Shown here: in pieces, positions 16,852 to 24,881 of the stretch
Position numbering within the stretch: position 1 is the first letter of the stretch
Layout: each line of letters starts with the position of its first letter
The notes under the pieces: generated by a model
The model's input: the letters and a program-made list of their open reading frames with translations, nothing else
The model's database searches: none
Told to the model about the DNA's origin: nothing
Assembly: GCA_017520105.1 (NCBI GenBank)
Contig: JAFWRL010000316.1
Span: 1-35,468, forward strand
Direction of reading: 5' to 3'
DNA length: 35,468 nt
Source of the DNA: Fibrobacter sp.
Lineage (GTDB): Bacteria > Fibrobacterota > Fibrobacteria > Fibrobacterales > Fibrobacteraceae
Translations under genes and position numbers: made by a program

Positions 16852-17910
16852 ATGTATTACGTAAATCCCATTATCAAGAGTTTCTTCCGCACAAACCAAC
16901 CCGAAGGCCGCGGTAAATACGTAAGACTAGACCAGAACGAAAATCCGGATGGAATCCCGCAATGGCTCTTTGACAAGGCTATGGCAAAAGTCACGCCGGA
17001 ATATCTTTCCATTTATCCTGAAGAATCCAAACTCACTGCAGAATACGCCAAGGTTATCGGTCTCAAGGAAGAAAACATCGCGCTCACCGACGGAAGCGTC
17101 GTCGCCATGGGCTACGTCATCAAGGTATTCGGCGAACCCGGCAAGGACCTCGTTTGCGTCACGCCGACATTCGGCATGTACAAAGTCTATGCGGACATGC
17201 AGGGAATGAACACGAAGTTCGTCCACTACGAAAAAGACTATACGTTCGATATCGAAAAGCTTCTCGCTGAAATCAACGAGAACACAAGCCTTGTCTCCCT
17301 CGTGAATCCGAATATGCCTATCGGCAACGCCTACACCATGGACGAAATCCGCAAGGTTCTCGACAAGGCAAAGGCAAATAACGCGCTTGTCATCGTTGAC
17401 GAAGCTTACTATCTTTTCCACAAAGAAACGGCCCTCCCGCTTCTCAATGAATACGACAACCTTGTCATTCTCCGCACGTTCTCCAAGATGCTTTCGATGC
17501 CGGGGCTCCGCATCGGTGTCGTCATTTCGAGCGCAGAGAATGCCCAGTACATCCGCAATTACAAGCCGCATTACACCGTGAATGCCGTCGCACTCGCCGT
17601 CGCCGAAGAGATGGTCGCAAACTACGACCGCGTCGTCGCCGAACTTACTGAAAAATTCGAGGTCGGCAAGAAGTGCCTGCTGGATGCCCTCGTCAAAACA
17701 GGTTATTCGTTCATTCCGACGGAAGGCTGCTTTATCTGCATTACGCCAAAGTACAAGACCGCAGAATACATCACCGACGAACTCAAGAATCGCGGGATCC
17801 TCATCTTTTGCGGCAAAGGTGATTCTGCCGGATTCCTGCGCGTCACCATCTGGGACAAGAAGTACATGGAAATGTTCATGAAGGAACTTTTGGACATCGA
17901 CGTCGCCTAA
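16852..17910 (+). CDS. HisC-like class I/II aminotransferase
   Basis: 352 residues, the length of histidinol-phosphate aminotransferases. Visible family features: RLDQNENPDG near the start (25-34), NPNMPIG (152-158), Asp183 in VDEAYY, Lys212 (PLP Schiff base) in RTFSKMLSMPGLRIG, and Arg220. There is no other histidine gene here. The enzyme instead opens an operon with a cytidylyltransferase, RpiB, a lactonase and LicD. HisC relatives act on phosphorylated keto compounds; in Campylobacter capsule loci related enzymes make serinol phosphate or ethanolamine phosphate for CDP activation. A similar role, making an amino-alditol or amino-alcohol phosphate, is my preferred reading, but a true HisC cannot be excluded. 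Confidence 0.88.
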   Translation: MYYVNPIIKSFFRTNQPEGRGKYVRLDQNENPDGIPQWLFDKAMAKVTPEYLSIYPEESKLTAEYAKVIGLKEENIALTDGSVVAMGYVIKVFGEPGKDLVCVTPTFGMYKVYADMQGMNTKFVHYEKDYTFDIEKLLAEINENTSLVSLVNPNMPIGNAYTMDEIRKVLDKAKANNALVIVDEAYYLFHKETALPLLNEYDNLVILRTFSKMLSMPGLRIGVVISSAENAQYIRNYKPHYTVNAVALAVAEEMVANYDRVVAELTEKFEVGKKCLLDALVKTGYSFIPTEGCFICITPKYKTAEYITDELKNRGILIFCGKGDSAGFLRVTIWDKKYMEMFMKELLDIDVA

Positions 17911-17937
17911 CCCCATAACATAACGATAGGATTTTCA

Positions 17938-18657
17938 ATGAAGCATGTAGCAATTATTTTGGCAGGTGGTTCCGGAACCCGAATGGGGGGAGCCATGCCC
18001 AAGCAGTTTCTGTCGCTGAAGGACAAGCCTGTCATTGTTCACACGTTGGAAAAATTTCAACAAAACGAAAATGTTGACGAGATTCTCATCGTTTGCATAA
18101 AAGACTGGATTGAACATCTCAAGGAAATCCTAGACGAATTCAAAATTCCCAAAGTCAAATGGATTATCGAAGGCGGCACCACCGGTCACGACTCCGCCCG
18201 CAACGCCATCTTCTTTTTGAAGGACAAGCTGGAAGATAGCGATCAGGTAATCATTCACGATGCAGCCCGCCCCATTCTGCCCCAGCAGGCTATTAATGAA
18301 ATGTTACGAGTCTCCCACGAAAAGGGAAACGCATCGCTCGCCATTCCCTGCTACGAAACGGTGCTTTTTACCGAAGATGGCGGCAAAAGCGGTCTCAAGG
18401 AGCTCGACCGCAGTTCCATTATGCGTGTGCAGACCCCGCAGGCCTACAATTACAAGCTTATCCGCACGGTCTATGAAAAAGCCGAAGCCGAAGACAAGCA
18501 CGATTTCATTTACGCAGACCTTGTCTGCACTCATTACGGCGAACGTATTTACTTTTCCAAGGGATTTACAAACAACATCAAGATTACCCGCAAAGAAGAC
18601 ATTCCCCTTTGCAAGGCCCTCATGAAATTTAGCGACGAAGAACTGTTCAATTCCTAA
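17938..18657 (+). CDS. IspD/TarI-family cytidylyltransferase
   Basis: 239 residues, typical of IspD and TarI. Motifs: LAGGSGTRMGGAMPKQF (8-24) for CTP binding, HDAARP (107-112), RVQTPQAY and the C-terminal NIKITRKEDI. IspD makes CDP-methylerythritol, TarI and Bcs1 make CDP-ribitol. The segment GGTTGHDSARNA (79-90) deviates from the usual GG-x-x-RQ-S of IspD. The context (RpiB next door, LicD nearby, no ispE or ispF) favours activation of a sugar-alcohol phosphate for glycan decoration over isoprenoid synthesis. An AGGA ribosome-binding site precedes the ATG. The substrate is not proven by sequence. Confidence 0.9.
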   Translation: MKHVAIILAGGSGTRMGGAMPKQFLSLKDKPVIVHTLEKFQQNENVDEILIVCIKDWIEHLKEILDEFKIPKVKWIIEGGTTGHDSARNAIFFLKDKLEDSDQVIIHDAARPILPQQAINEMLRVSHEKGNASLAIPCYETVLFTEDGGKSGLKELDRSSIMRVQTPQAYNYKLIRTVYEKAEAEDKHDFIYADLVCTHYGERIYFSKGFTNNIKITRKEDIPLCKALMKFSDEELFNS

Positions 18658-18670
18658 CCAAAGGATTAAT

Positions 18671-19105
18671 ATGATCAAGAAAATTGCAATTGGCGCAGAC
18701 CACGCTGGAGTGGAATACAAGCAGTCCCTTATCCAATATCTGGAATCCAAAGGCTATGAAGTTGTCAATGTCGGTACCGATACCACAGCCTCCGTCGATT
18801 ACCCCATTTACGCAAAGAAGGTTTGCGATGAAGTCTCTAGCGGACGCGTAGATACAGGCATCCTCATTTGCGGTACGGGTATCGGCATGAGCATGATGGC
18901 GAACAAGCAGAAAGGCATCCGCGCCGCCGTTTGCGGGGATACAAAATCTGCTGAATTCACCAGGCTCCACAACGATGCAAACGTCCTCTGCATGGGCGCA
19001 CGCATTATCAATTTCGACCTCTGCAAGCAAATTACTGACATCTACCTTGCAACGGACTTCATGGGTGGCAAGCACAAAGTGCGCATCGACATGTTCGAAG
19101 ATTAA
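18671..19105 (+). CDS. rpiB: RpiB-family sugar-phosphate isomerase (ribose 5-phosphate isomerase B type)
   Basis: 144 residues, normal for RpiB. Active-site features are present: ADHAG (9-13), D-YP (43-45), Cys67 in GILICGTGIGMSMMAN, His100 in TRLHNDANVL and the basic tail GGKHKVRID with Arg138. RpiB interconverts ribose 5-phosphate and ribulose 5-phosphate; relatives act on allose, galactose or erythrulose phosphates. Its place between a cytidylyltransferase and the lactonase/LicD genes suggests it supplies a ketose or aldose phosphate for a CDP-linked compound. It may also be the cell's general RpiB. Confidence 0.92.
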   Translation: MIKKIAIGADHAGVEYKQSLIQYLESKGYEVVNVGTDTTASVDYPIYAKKVCDEVSSGRVDTGILICGTGIGMSMMANKQKGIRAAVCGDTKSAEFTRLHNDANVLCMGARIINFDLCKQITDIYLATDFMGGKHKVRIDMFED

Positions 19106-19107
19106 TC

Positions 19108-19923
19108 ATGGCAGCCGTCAACATTCCAAAGCTTGTTTTTTACGCACAGTCCTCTTTGCTAGAAGGGCCAGCCTTCAACAAAGACCTGAATTTGATTCTA
19201 TGCGTTTCGATTGAGCAGGAACGCATATTCCTCATCAATCCGGACGAGCAGACCGTAAAAACATTCAAGACCCGTGGACAAGTTGGCTTTGCCGTTTTCG
19301 AGGACAGCGAACATATTATCTACGCCGCCTACGAGGGCGTATTCCGCCTAAACATTTCCACAGGCGAAGAAACGTACCTTTACCATTTGATTAGCGACCC
19401 GCAAATTCGCTATAACGACGGAAAGAAGGATCCGAAAGGCAGACTTCTTCTAGGCACGACCGGCTACAAGTGCTTCAAGGAAAAGCAGAACGCGCTCTAC
19501 AGCCATGACGGGCACACCGCCAAGGTTCTGGTAAGCGACACAAGCATTTCCAACGGCATCGGATTTTACAAGGACTACATGTTCTTCATCGACACCCCGA
19601 CTCGCAAAGTAGGCCGATACATCTACGACGAAAACGGAAATGCGACTTTCGACAAATACATCGTATCCATAGAAGGTGCGGGACTCCCCGACGGCATGGA
19701 TATCGACGAACAGGGAAATCTCTACATCGCAATTTGGGGCGGTTCCCGTGTCGAAAAGTACAACCAGGATGGTAAAAAAGTCGGAGAACTTTCGATGCCG
19801 GCCCTAAATGTCACTTCCGTGTGCATCGCCAGCGACAAGCTCTACATCACAACAGCTATGCACGACGACGGAACCCCAAGCGAACCGATGGCGGGCGGGC
19901 TCTTTGTCGCAGACAAATTCTAA
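19108..19923 (+). CDS. SMP-30/gluconolactonase-like beta-propeller protein
   Basis: 271 residues, within the SMP-30/Gre/LRE range, no signal peptide, so cytoplasmic. The metal ligands of the family appear conserved: Glu19 in LLEGPAF, Asn149 in SISNGIGF and Asp195 in LPDGMDID, as do the substrate-side Arg101 and Asn103 in RYNDGKKDPKGRLLLGT. The stretch NLYIAIWGGSRVEKYNQDGK is also typical. Such enzymes hydrolyse sugar lactones or act as related hydrolases. In a glycan locus this is unusual; it might open a lactone formed from an aldonic-acid or sugar intermediate. It starts two bases after the rpiB stop, which shows tight coupling. Confidence 0.88.
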   Translation: MAAVNIPKLVFYAQSSLLEGPAFNKDLNLILCVSIEQERIFLINPDEQTVKTFKTRGQVGFAVFEDSEHIIYAAYEGVFRLNISTGEETYLYHLISDPQIRYNDGKKDPKGRLLLGTTGYKCFKEKQNALYSHDGHTAKVLVSDTSISNGIGFYKDYMFFIDTPTRKVGRYIYDENGNATFDKYIVSIEGAGLPDGMDIDEQGNLYIAIWGGSRVEKYNQDGKKVGELSMPALNVTSVCIASDKLYITTAMHDDGTPSEPMAGGLFVADKF

Positions 19924-19958
19924 CGACTTTTTAAAAGCTTTTACAACCGGAACTTCAA

Positions 19959-20882
19959 ATGACCGAAATCGAAAGAATCAAACAAGAAGGTTGGCTCCCT
20001 GAAAAATTTTGGGACGAAGAAATCAGGAACGATTATCTCGTCTCCACCGAGATGAAAAAAGTATGGGCCATCGAAATGGACCTGTACAGGGAAGTGACTC
20101 GTGTTTTGAACAAATATAACCTGCGTTACTTCACCGATGGCGGAACAACGCTGGGCGGCGTGCGTCACAAAGGGTTCATCCCCTGGGACGACGATCTCGA
20201 CATTTGCGTTCCTCGTGAAGACTACGAAAAACTGCACCAGTTGGCAAGCGAATTCAAGAGTCCCTATTTTCTGCAATCGACAGTCACGGATCCTGAATAC
20301 GGGTACTCGTTCATGCGCTTACGCAATTCCAACACTTCCGTGGTGGTAAAGCCATTCACGCATGCAAAATTCAACCAAGGCATCTACATCGACATCTTCC
20401 CGCTGGACAATGCCACCATGAAAGATATTGCACCTCGCATGCAAAAAATCGAAAAATTGATTCTCAAGAATTCCGCTTACATGCGCAAAGATTTTCCTGA
20501 AAAGAGCGAGAACGACTTGCAAAAAATCAAAGATTACTTTGATCCAAACATGAAGCCGATTGACGTCTGGAACGAAATCAACAAGGAAGCTACGGCTGAC
20601 AACGGCACGGAAACCGGCTACTGGTCAACCATTGTCACCACGATATTTGCGCCCTCCAAGAACATATTCCCTAAAAGCATTTTCGACTCCTACAAGGATA
20701 TTCCCTTCGAATCCATATCCATCCGCGTACCTGCAGGCTATCACGAACTGATGACCATCTACTACGGGAACTATATGGAATTTCCTCCCGTAGAAAAGCG
20801 CGGCAACTGGCATTCCTTGGAATTCTATCCAGAGATTCCCTATAAGCAACTGTACAAGGAAAAATTCGGGTTGGAGCTGTAA
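19959..20882 (+). CDS. LicD-family phosphotransferase
   Basis: 307 residues. The signature DGGTTLGGVRHKGFIPWDDD (60-79) followed by LDICV, and GIYIDIFPLD (141-150), are diagnostic of the LicD family (nucleotidyltransferase fold). LicD moves phosphocholine from CDP-choline to sugars; the animal relatives FKTN and FKRP move ribitol phosphate from CDP-ribitol made by an IspD-like enzyme. The IspD-like gene two genes upstream therefore gives a coherent pair: activation and transfer of the same phospho-alcohol. No choline kinase or LicC is visible, arguing against phosphocholine. The next gene starts two bases after its stop. Confidence 0.92.
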   Translation: MTEIERIKQEGWLPEKFWDEEIRNDYLVSTEMKKVWAIEMDLYREVTRVLNKYNLRYFTDGGTTLGGVRHKGFIPWDDDLDICVPREDYEKLHQLASEFKSPYFLQSTVTDPEYGYSFMRLRNSNTSVVVKPFTHAKFNQGIYIDIFPLDNATMKDIAPRMQKIEKLILKNSAYMRKDFPEKSENDLQKIKDYFDPNMKPIDVWNEINKEATADNGTETGYWSTIVTTIFAPSKNIFPKSIFDSYKDIPFESISIRVPAGYHELMTIYYGNYMEFPPVEKRGNWHSLEFYPEIPYKQLYKEKFGLEL

Positions 20883-20884
20883 TC

Positions 20885-21832
20885 ATGATAAACAAGACCC
20901 AAGAAGAAATCACTGCTAAATGGAAAAGTCTTGATACCGAGCATCCCTTGGTATCTATAAAGTGCTTGGCATACAATCACGAAAAGTTTATCGCCCAAAC
21001 CATGGACGGGTTCCTGATACAAGAAACTGATTTTCCGTTCGAAATCATTGTTCACGACGATGCATCTACAGACAAAACCGCAGATATTCTCCGGGAATAT
21101 GAAAAGAAATTCCCCCTCATTGTAAAGCCAGTTTATGAAACTGAGAATCAGTACAAAAAACAGGACGGTTCCCTCACACGAGCCGCAAACGCCCCGCTGA
21201 AAGGCAAGTACATCGCCAATTGCGAAGGGGACGATTATTGGATAGACCCGCACAAGTTGCAAACGCAAATCGATTTCTTGGAAAGTCATCCTGACTATTC
21301 TACGACTTTTCATGACGCCGAAATAAAGACTGAATCCGGAGTTGATTCTGTCGATTCCGTGTATCCCCAAATGGAAGACCGCGAATACAGCGCTACAGAA
21401 ATTTTCGAAAAGTGGACTATCCCCACAGCATCCTTAGTTTACAGGCGTGAAGTCATAAATTACCCCATCAAAAACATTTTCAACATTCTGAACGGAGACT
21501 TGTTCCTTGTCGAGAAATGCGCCCACACAGGCAAAGTCCGTTGTATCAACAAGAAAATGTCCGTCTATCGCATACATCCTAACGGTGTCACATGGGATCA
21601 ATCAAAAAAAATCCAGAGAATAAAGGAATATCCAGCGCACCTGATGGAACTCAAGCGCAATTTTCCAAAAATAGACCGGCGCATTCTCAGCAGGCAAATC
21701 TGCACGTCATTCATCAACGCATGGGACTACGTTGACACAAAAACAAAGCTCTATTATTTTTTCAAAGGTTTGACTCTCGCCCCAAGGACGTTCCTCAGAA
21801 AACTTATCCATAAGAACTCGGGAAAAAAATAG
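20885..21832 (+). CDS. GT2 glycosyltransferase
   Basis: 315 residues. The GT-A features are PLVSIKCLAYNHEKFI (21-36), IIVHDDASTDKT (54-65) and the metal-binding region ANCEGDDYWIDP (111-122). The variant CEGDDYW is common in a branch of GT2 enzymes from capsule and O-antigen loci. Donor and acceptor cannot be assigned. It is translationally coupled to the LicD gene (two-base gap) and precedes the UDP-galactopyranose mutase gene, so it could be the galactofuranosyl transferase, but this is only position-based. Confidence 0.9.
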   Translation: MINKTQEEITAKWKSLDTEHPLVSIKCLAYNHEKFIAQTMDGFLIQETDFPFEIIVHDDASTDKTADILREYEKKFPLIVKPVYETENQYKKQDGSLTRAANAPLKGKYIANCEGDDYWIDPHKLQTQIDFLESHPDYSTTFHDAEIKTESGVDSVDSVYPQMEDREYSATEIFEKWTIPTASLVYRREVINYPIKNIFNILNGDLFLVEKCAHTGKVRCINKKMSVYRIHPNGVTWDQSKKIQRIKEYPAHLMELKRNFPKIDRRILSRQICTSFINAWDYVDTKTKLYYFFKGLTLAPRTFLRKLIHKNSGKK

Positions 21833-21846
21833 CCCGCCAAAGCAAT

Positions 21847-22971
21847 ATGACAAAATTCGACTACCTCATCGTAGGCTCAGGCCTTTTCGGAGCAGTATTT
21901 GCGTACCGCGCCACTCGCGCCGGCAAAAAGTGCCTGGTCATCGACAAGCGTGCTCACCTGGGCGGAAACGTTTATTGCGAGAACATCGAGGGAATCAACG
22001 TCCACAAATACGGCGCGCATATTTTCCATACGAGCAATAAGCAGGTATGGGATTTCGTGAATTCCATCGTCGAATTCAACCGCTACACGAATAGCCCTGT
22101 CGCAAATTACAAGGGTAAACTTTACAACCTGCCGTTCAACATGAACACGTTTTACCAGATGTGGGGCGTGACGACTCCGGCAGAGGCTCATGCGAAAATC
22201 GAAGAGCAAAAAGCCGAAGCAGTTGCCGCGCTAAACGGTCGCGAACCTGCAAACCTCGAAGAACAGGCGCTCACGCTCGTCGGTAAGGACATCTTCGAAA
22301 GGCTCATCAAGGAATACACCGAAAAGCAGTGGGGCCGAGATTGCCGCGATCTTCCCGCGTTCATCATCAAGCGCCTCCCGGTACGTCTCGTATTCGACAA
22401 CAACTACTTCAACGACAAGTACCAAGGCATCCCCATCGGCGGCTACAACAAGCTCATCGACGGACTGCTGGAAGGTATCGAAACACGCACTGGCGTCGAT
22501 TTCTTTGCGGAATACAAAGACAACTGGCAAGAGATTGCAAACAAGCTAGCCTATACGGGCGCAATCGACGAATTTTTCGGTTATAAGCTCGGCAAACTCG
22601 ACTGGCGCACCGTCAGCTTCAAGACGCGTATCGAAGACACGCCGAACTTCCAAGGTAACGCCGTCGTCAACTACACATCGCACGACCAGCCTTACACGCG
22701 CATCATCGAACACAAACATTTCGAAATGTTCGGCGCCGACGTCTATAGCGTTCCAAAGACCGTCGTATCGGAAGAATACTCCACCGAGTACAAAGAAGGC
22801 ATGGAACCTTACTATCCCGTGAACGACGAACGCAACAACAAGCTTGCCGAAGAATACCGCAAGCTCGCCGCACAAGAGACAAACGTCATCTTTGGCGGAC
22901 GCCTCGCTCAATACAAGTATTACGACATGGCCCCTGTCATCGAACAAGTCCTGAACATCGAAAAATTCTAA
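21847..22971 (+). CDS. glf: UDP-galactopyranose mutase
   Basis: 374 residues, the normal bacterial Glf length. FAD-binding LIVGSGLFGAVFA (7-19) opens the protein; RAHLGGNVYCE, HKYGAHIFHT (with the conserved active-site loop His) and YNLPFNMNTFYQMWG are characteristic. The C-terminal GGRLAQYKYYDM fits the family. The flavoenzyme converts UDP-galactopyranose to UDP-galactofuranose in the cytoplasm, so the glycan very likely contains galactofuranose. It lies between a GT2 and a DUF4422 gene in the same operon. Confidence 0.96.
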   Translation: MTKFDYLIVGSGLFGAVFAYRATRAGKKCLVIDKRAHLGGNVYCENIEGINVHKYGAHIFHTSNKQVWDFVNSIVEFNRYTNSPVANYKGKLYNLPFNMNTFYQMWGVTTPAEAHAKIEEQKAEAVAALNGREPANLEEQALTLVGKDIFERLIKEYTEKQWGRDCRDLPAFIIKRLPVRLVFDNNYFNDKYQGIPIGGYNKLIDGLLEGIETRTGVDFFAEYKDNWQEIANKLAYTGAIDEFFGYKLGKLDWRTVSFKTRIEDTPNFQGNAVVNYTSHDQPYTRIIEHKHFEMFGADVYSVPKTVVSEEYSTEYKEGMEPYYPVNDERNNKLAEEYRKLAAQETNVIFGGRLAQYKYYDMAPVIEQVLNIEKF

Positions 22972-22980
22972 GTTATTCCC

Positions 22981-23886
22981 ATGCTTGACGATTCCAAAAT
23001 AAAGATTCTAGTCTGTTGCCACAAGCCCTGCGAATTGCCTCAGGACGATATATTCTTGCCGATACATGTCGGCGCGGCACTCTCTGACACGAGTCTCGGA
23101 TTCCAGCGCGATGACCAGCTGAACGGAAAACCTTGCGATAACATCAGTAGCAAAAACCGCAGCTTTTGCGAACTGACCGCTATTTACTGGGCATGGAAAA
23201 ACATCAAGAAACTTTATCCCGACCTGCAATACATCGGACTAAATCACTACCGCCGTTTTTTTGCGTTTAACGAAAAACGCGTCACTGGAAGCGGCATCCC
23301 CAAAGACGTAAAGAATATTTCTGGCTACAAGTTCGACACTCAAAAAGTTGAATCCTGGCTTTACGCAAACAAAGTTATCACGACCCCCAAGGCGTTTCTA
23401 AAAGCATCTGTTGCAGGCAGCTACGAGCATTGCCACAACAGTTCTGATTTGCGTATCATCCATGACATCGTTCGCGACGATTACCCTGAATTTTTAAACG
23501 CATTCAATGATGTTTTTCTTGGCAGTAACTACTTTTACGACTGCAACATGTTCATCATGCCATGGGACGAATTCGATAAATATTGCAAATGGCTCTTCAG
23601 AATTCTGTTTAAGGCGGAGAAGCTTATCGACATCAGCAACTATGACACATACCAAAAAAGAATTTACGGATTCATGGCAGAACGGCTTTGGACGGTATGG
23701 GTTACGCAAAAGCAATATACGCTCGAAAACCTGAACTATTATGTTTATACCGAAGCCCCCCGAAAAATAGATGACAGTTTTATCAAGCGTCTCAAATTCC
23801 GCAGGATGCGTCTAAAGGACGACTTCGTATTTAACTTGTCAAAAATTTGTGGCGACAAGCAAGAACGCTACTGGATTGTTCCATAA
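22981..23886 (+). CDS. DUF4422-domain glycosyltransferase-like protein
   Basis: 301 residues. The start KILVCCHKPCELP, then SFCELTAIYWAWKN (61-74) and QYIGLNHYRRFF (83-94), are the signatures of DUF4422 proteins, which occur in capsule and O-antigen loci and are thought to be glycosyltransferases. No membrane segment or signal peptide is seen. It sits between Glf and a GT8 enzyme. Substrate unknown; transfer of galactose, including galactofuranose, is possible from context only. Confidence 0.87.
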   Translation: MLDDSKIKILVCCHKPCELPQDDIFLPIHVGAALSDTSLGFQRDDQLNGKPCDNISSKNRSFCELTAIYWAWKNIKKLYPDLQYIGLNHYRRFFAFNEKRVTGSGIPKDVKNISGYKFDTQKVESWLYANKVITTPKAFLKASVAGSYEHCHNSSDLRIIHDIVRDDYPEFLNAFNDVFLGSNYFYDCNMFIMPWDEFDKYCKWLFRILFKAEKLIDISNYDTYQKRIYGFMAERLWTVWVTQKQYTLENLNYYVYTEAPRKIDDSFIKRLKFRRMRLKDDFVFNLSKICGDKQERYWIVP

Positions 23887-23897
23887 AGAGATTCACG

Positions 23898-24881
23898 ATG
23901 GTAGATATAGTCCTTTGCACAGACGACAATTACGTTATGCCGACAGCGGTCCTGATGACATCCATCGGGCATGCCAACAAATCGCTGGACATCCATTATC
24001 ACATTGTAACGGCAGGACTAAGCAAGGAATCGCAAGATGCCCTCATTCGCAACAAAGGAAGTGAACGTTCTAGCATTTCCTATTATACCATCGATGAATC
24101 CTTCTTGAAAGACTGCCCGGTTCGCCCTGGCGAGCATGTTTCGATTGCGACCTACTTCCGCCTGATGCTCCCGACGATTCTCCCGCAAAGCATTTCCAAA
24201 ATTCTATACATCGATGGCGACATCATCTGCGTTGATTCTATCGAAGAACTATGGAATATACCGCTTGACGGAATTGCAGCTGCGGCCGCTCCGGACATGC
24301 GATGCAACGACATCCGCAACTTGAACAGGCTTTCACTCGGAAGCAATGACGAGTATCTCAACGCCGGAGTCATGCTCATCAACCTCGACTGGTGGCGACA
24401 AAACGATGTACAGAACAAGGCCATTCGTTTCATTTCCGAAAACCAGAACATCTGCCTTTTCCACGACCAAGACGCACTCAATGTTGTTCTTCACGGCAAC
24501 ATGCAGCAATTCCCCATTCGTTACAACCTGCAAGAGCACTTTTTGGAACCGTTCGAAAACCAGTTCATAAGCAAAAGCCACTTTGACGACTTACAAACAG
24601 CCTTGAAAGACCCCGGCCTCATCCATTATACCGGATTCAGAAAACCTTGGCACAGGGAATGCGTCAACCCGCTCAAATCAGCATGGCTATTCGTATATAA
24701 CCAGACGGAATGGAAGGGACGCAAACTCGGATTTCGCCACAAAGGATTTCGCCTGTTCAAATACAGACTTCGCGAATTCCTTTCAAATTTTCATTTGACA
24801 AAATCCAAGAACATTTACAAAGGAATCGACTTCTCCAGACTAGAACAATGTATTCTAGACAAAGTCAAGGCCTTATTTTAG
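23898..24881 (+). CDS. GT8 glycosyltransferase
   Basis: 327 residues from ATG at 23898. This start was chosen because MVDIVLCTDDNYVMPTAVL is the normal GT8 N-terminus; the frame is open 17 codons further upstream inside the previous gene. The DxD motif is Asp106-Gly-Asp108 in KILYIDGDIICVDS, followed by NAGVMLINLDWW and the C-terminal IHYTGFRKPWH, both conserved in LgtC/WaaJ-type retaining glucosyl- or galactosyltransferases. It is the last gene of this plus-strand run; its last nine bases overlap the end of the opposite-strand EEP gene. Confidence 0.93.
   Translation: MVDIVLCTDDNYVMPTAVLMTSIGHANKSLDIHYHIVTAGLSKESQDALIRNKGSERSSISYYTIDESFLKDCPVRPGEHVSIATYFRLMLPTILPQSISKILYIDGDIICVDSIEELWNIPLDGIAAAAAPDMRCNDIRNLNRLSLGSNDEYLNAGVMLINLDWWRQNDVQNKAIRFISENQNICLFHDQDALNVVLHGNMQQFPIRYNLQEHFLEPFENQFISKSHFDDLQTALKDPGLIHYTGFRKPWHRECVNPLKSAWLFVYNQTEWKGRKLGFRHKGFRLFKYRLREFLSNFHLTKSKNIYKGIDFSRLEQCILDKVKALF

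Noticed and set aside
16927..17916. Minus-strand frame of 329 codons opposite the HisC-like gene
   Set aside because: Long only because of codon bias of the real gene; composition (Val/Asp/Phe-rich) has no family resemblance.
17938..18657. Annotation as isoprenoid enzyme IspD proper
   Set aside because: No ispE, ispF or other isoprenoid gene is near, the GGTTGHDS segment differs from usual IspD, and LicD and RpiB are neighbours; kept at family level instead.
19959..20882. Phosphocholine decoration through LicD
   Set aside because: No choline kinase, transporter or LicC-type cytidylyltransferase is seen; the cytidylyltransferase present belongs to the IspD/TarI family.
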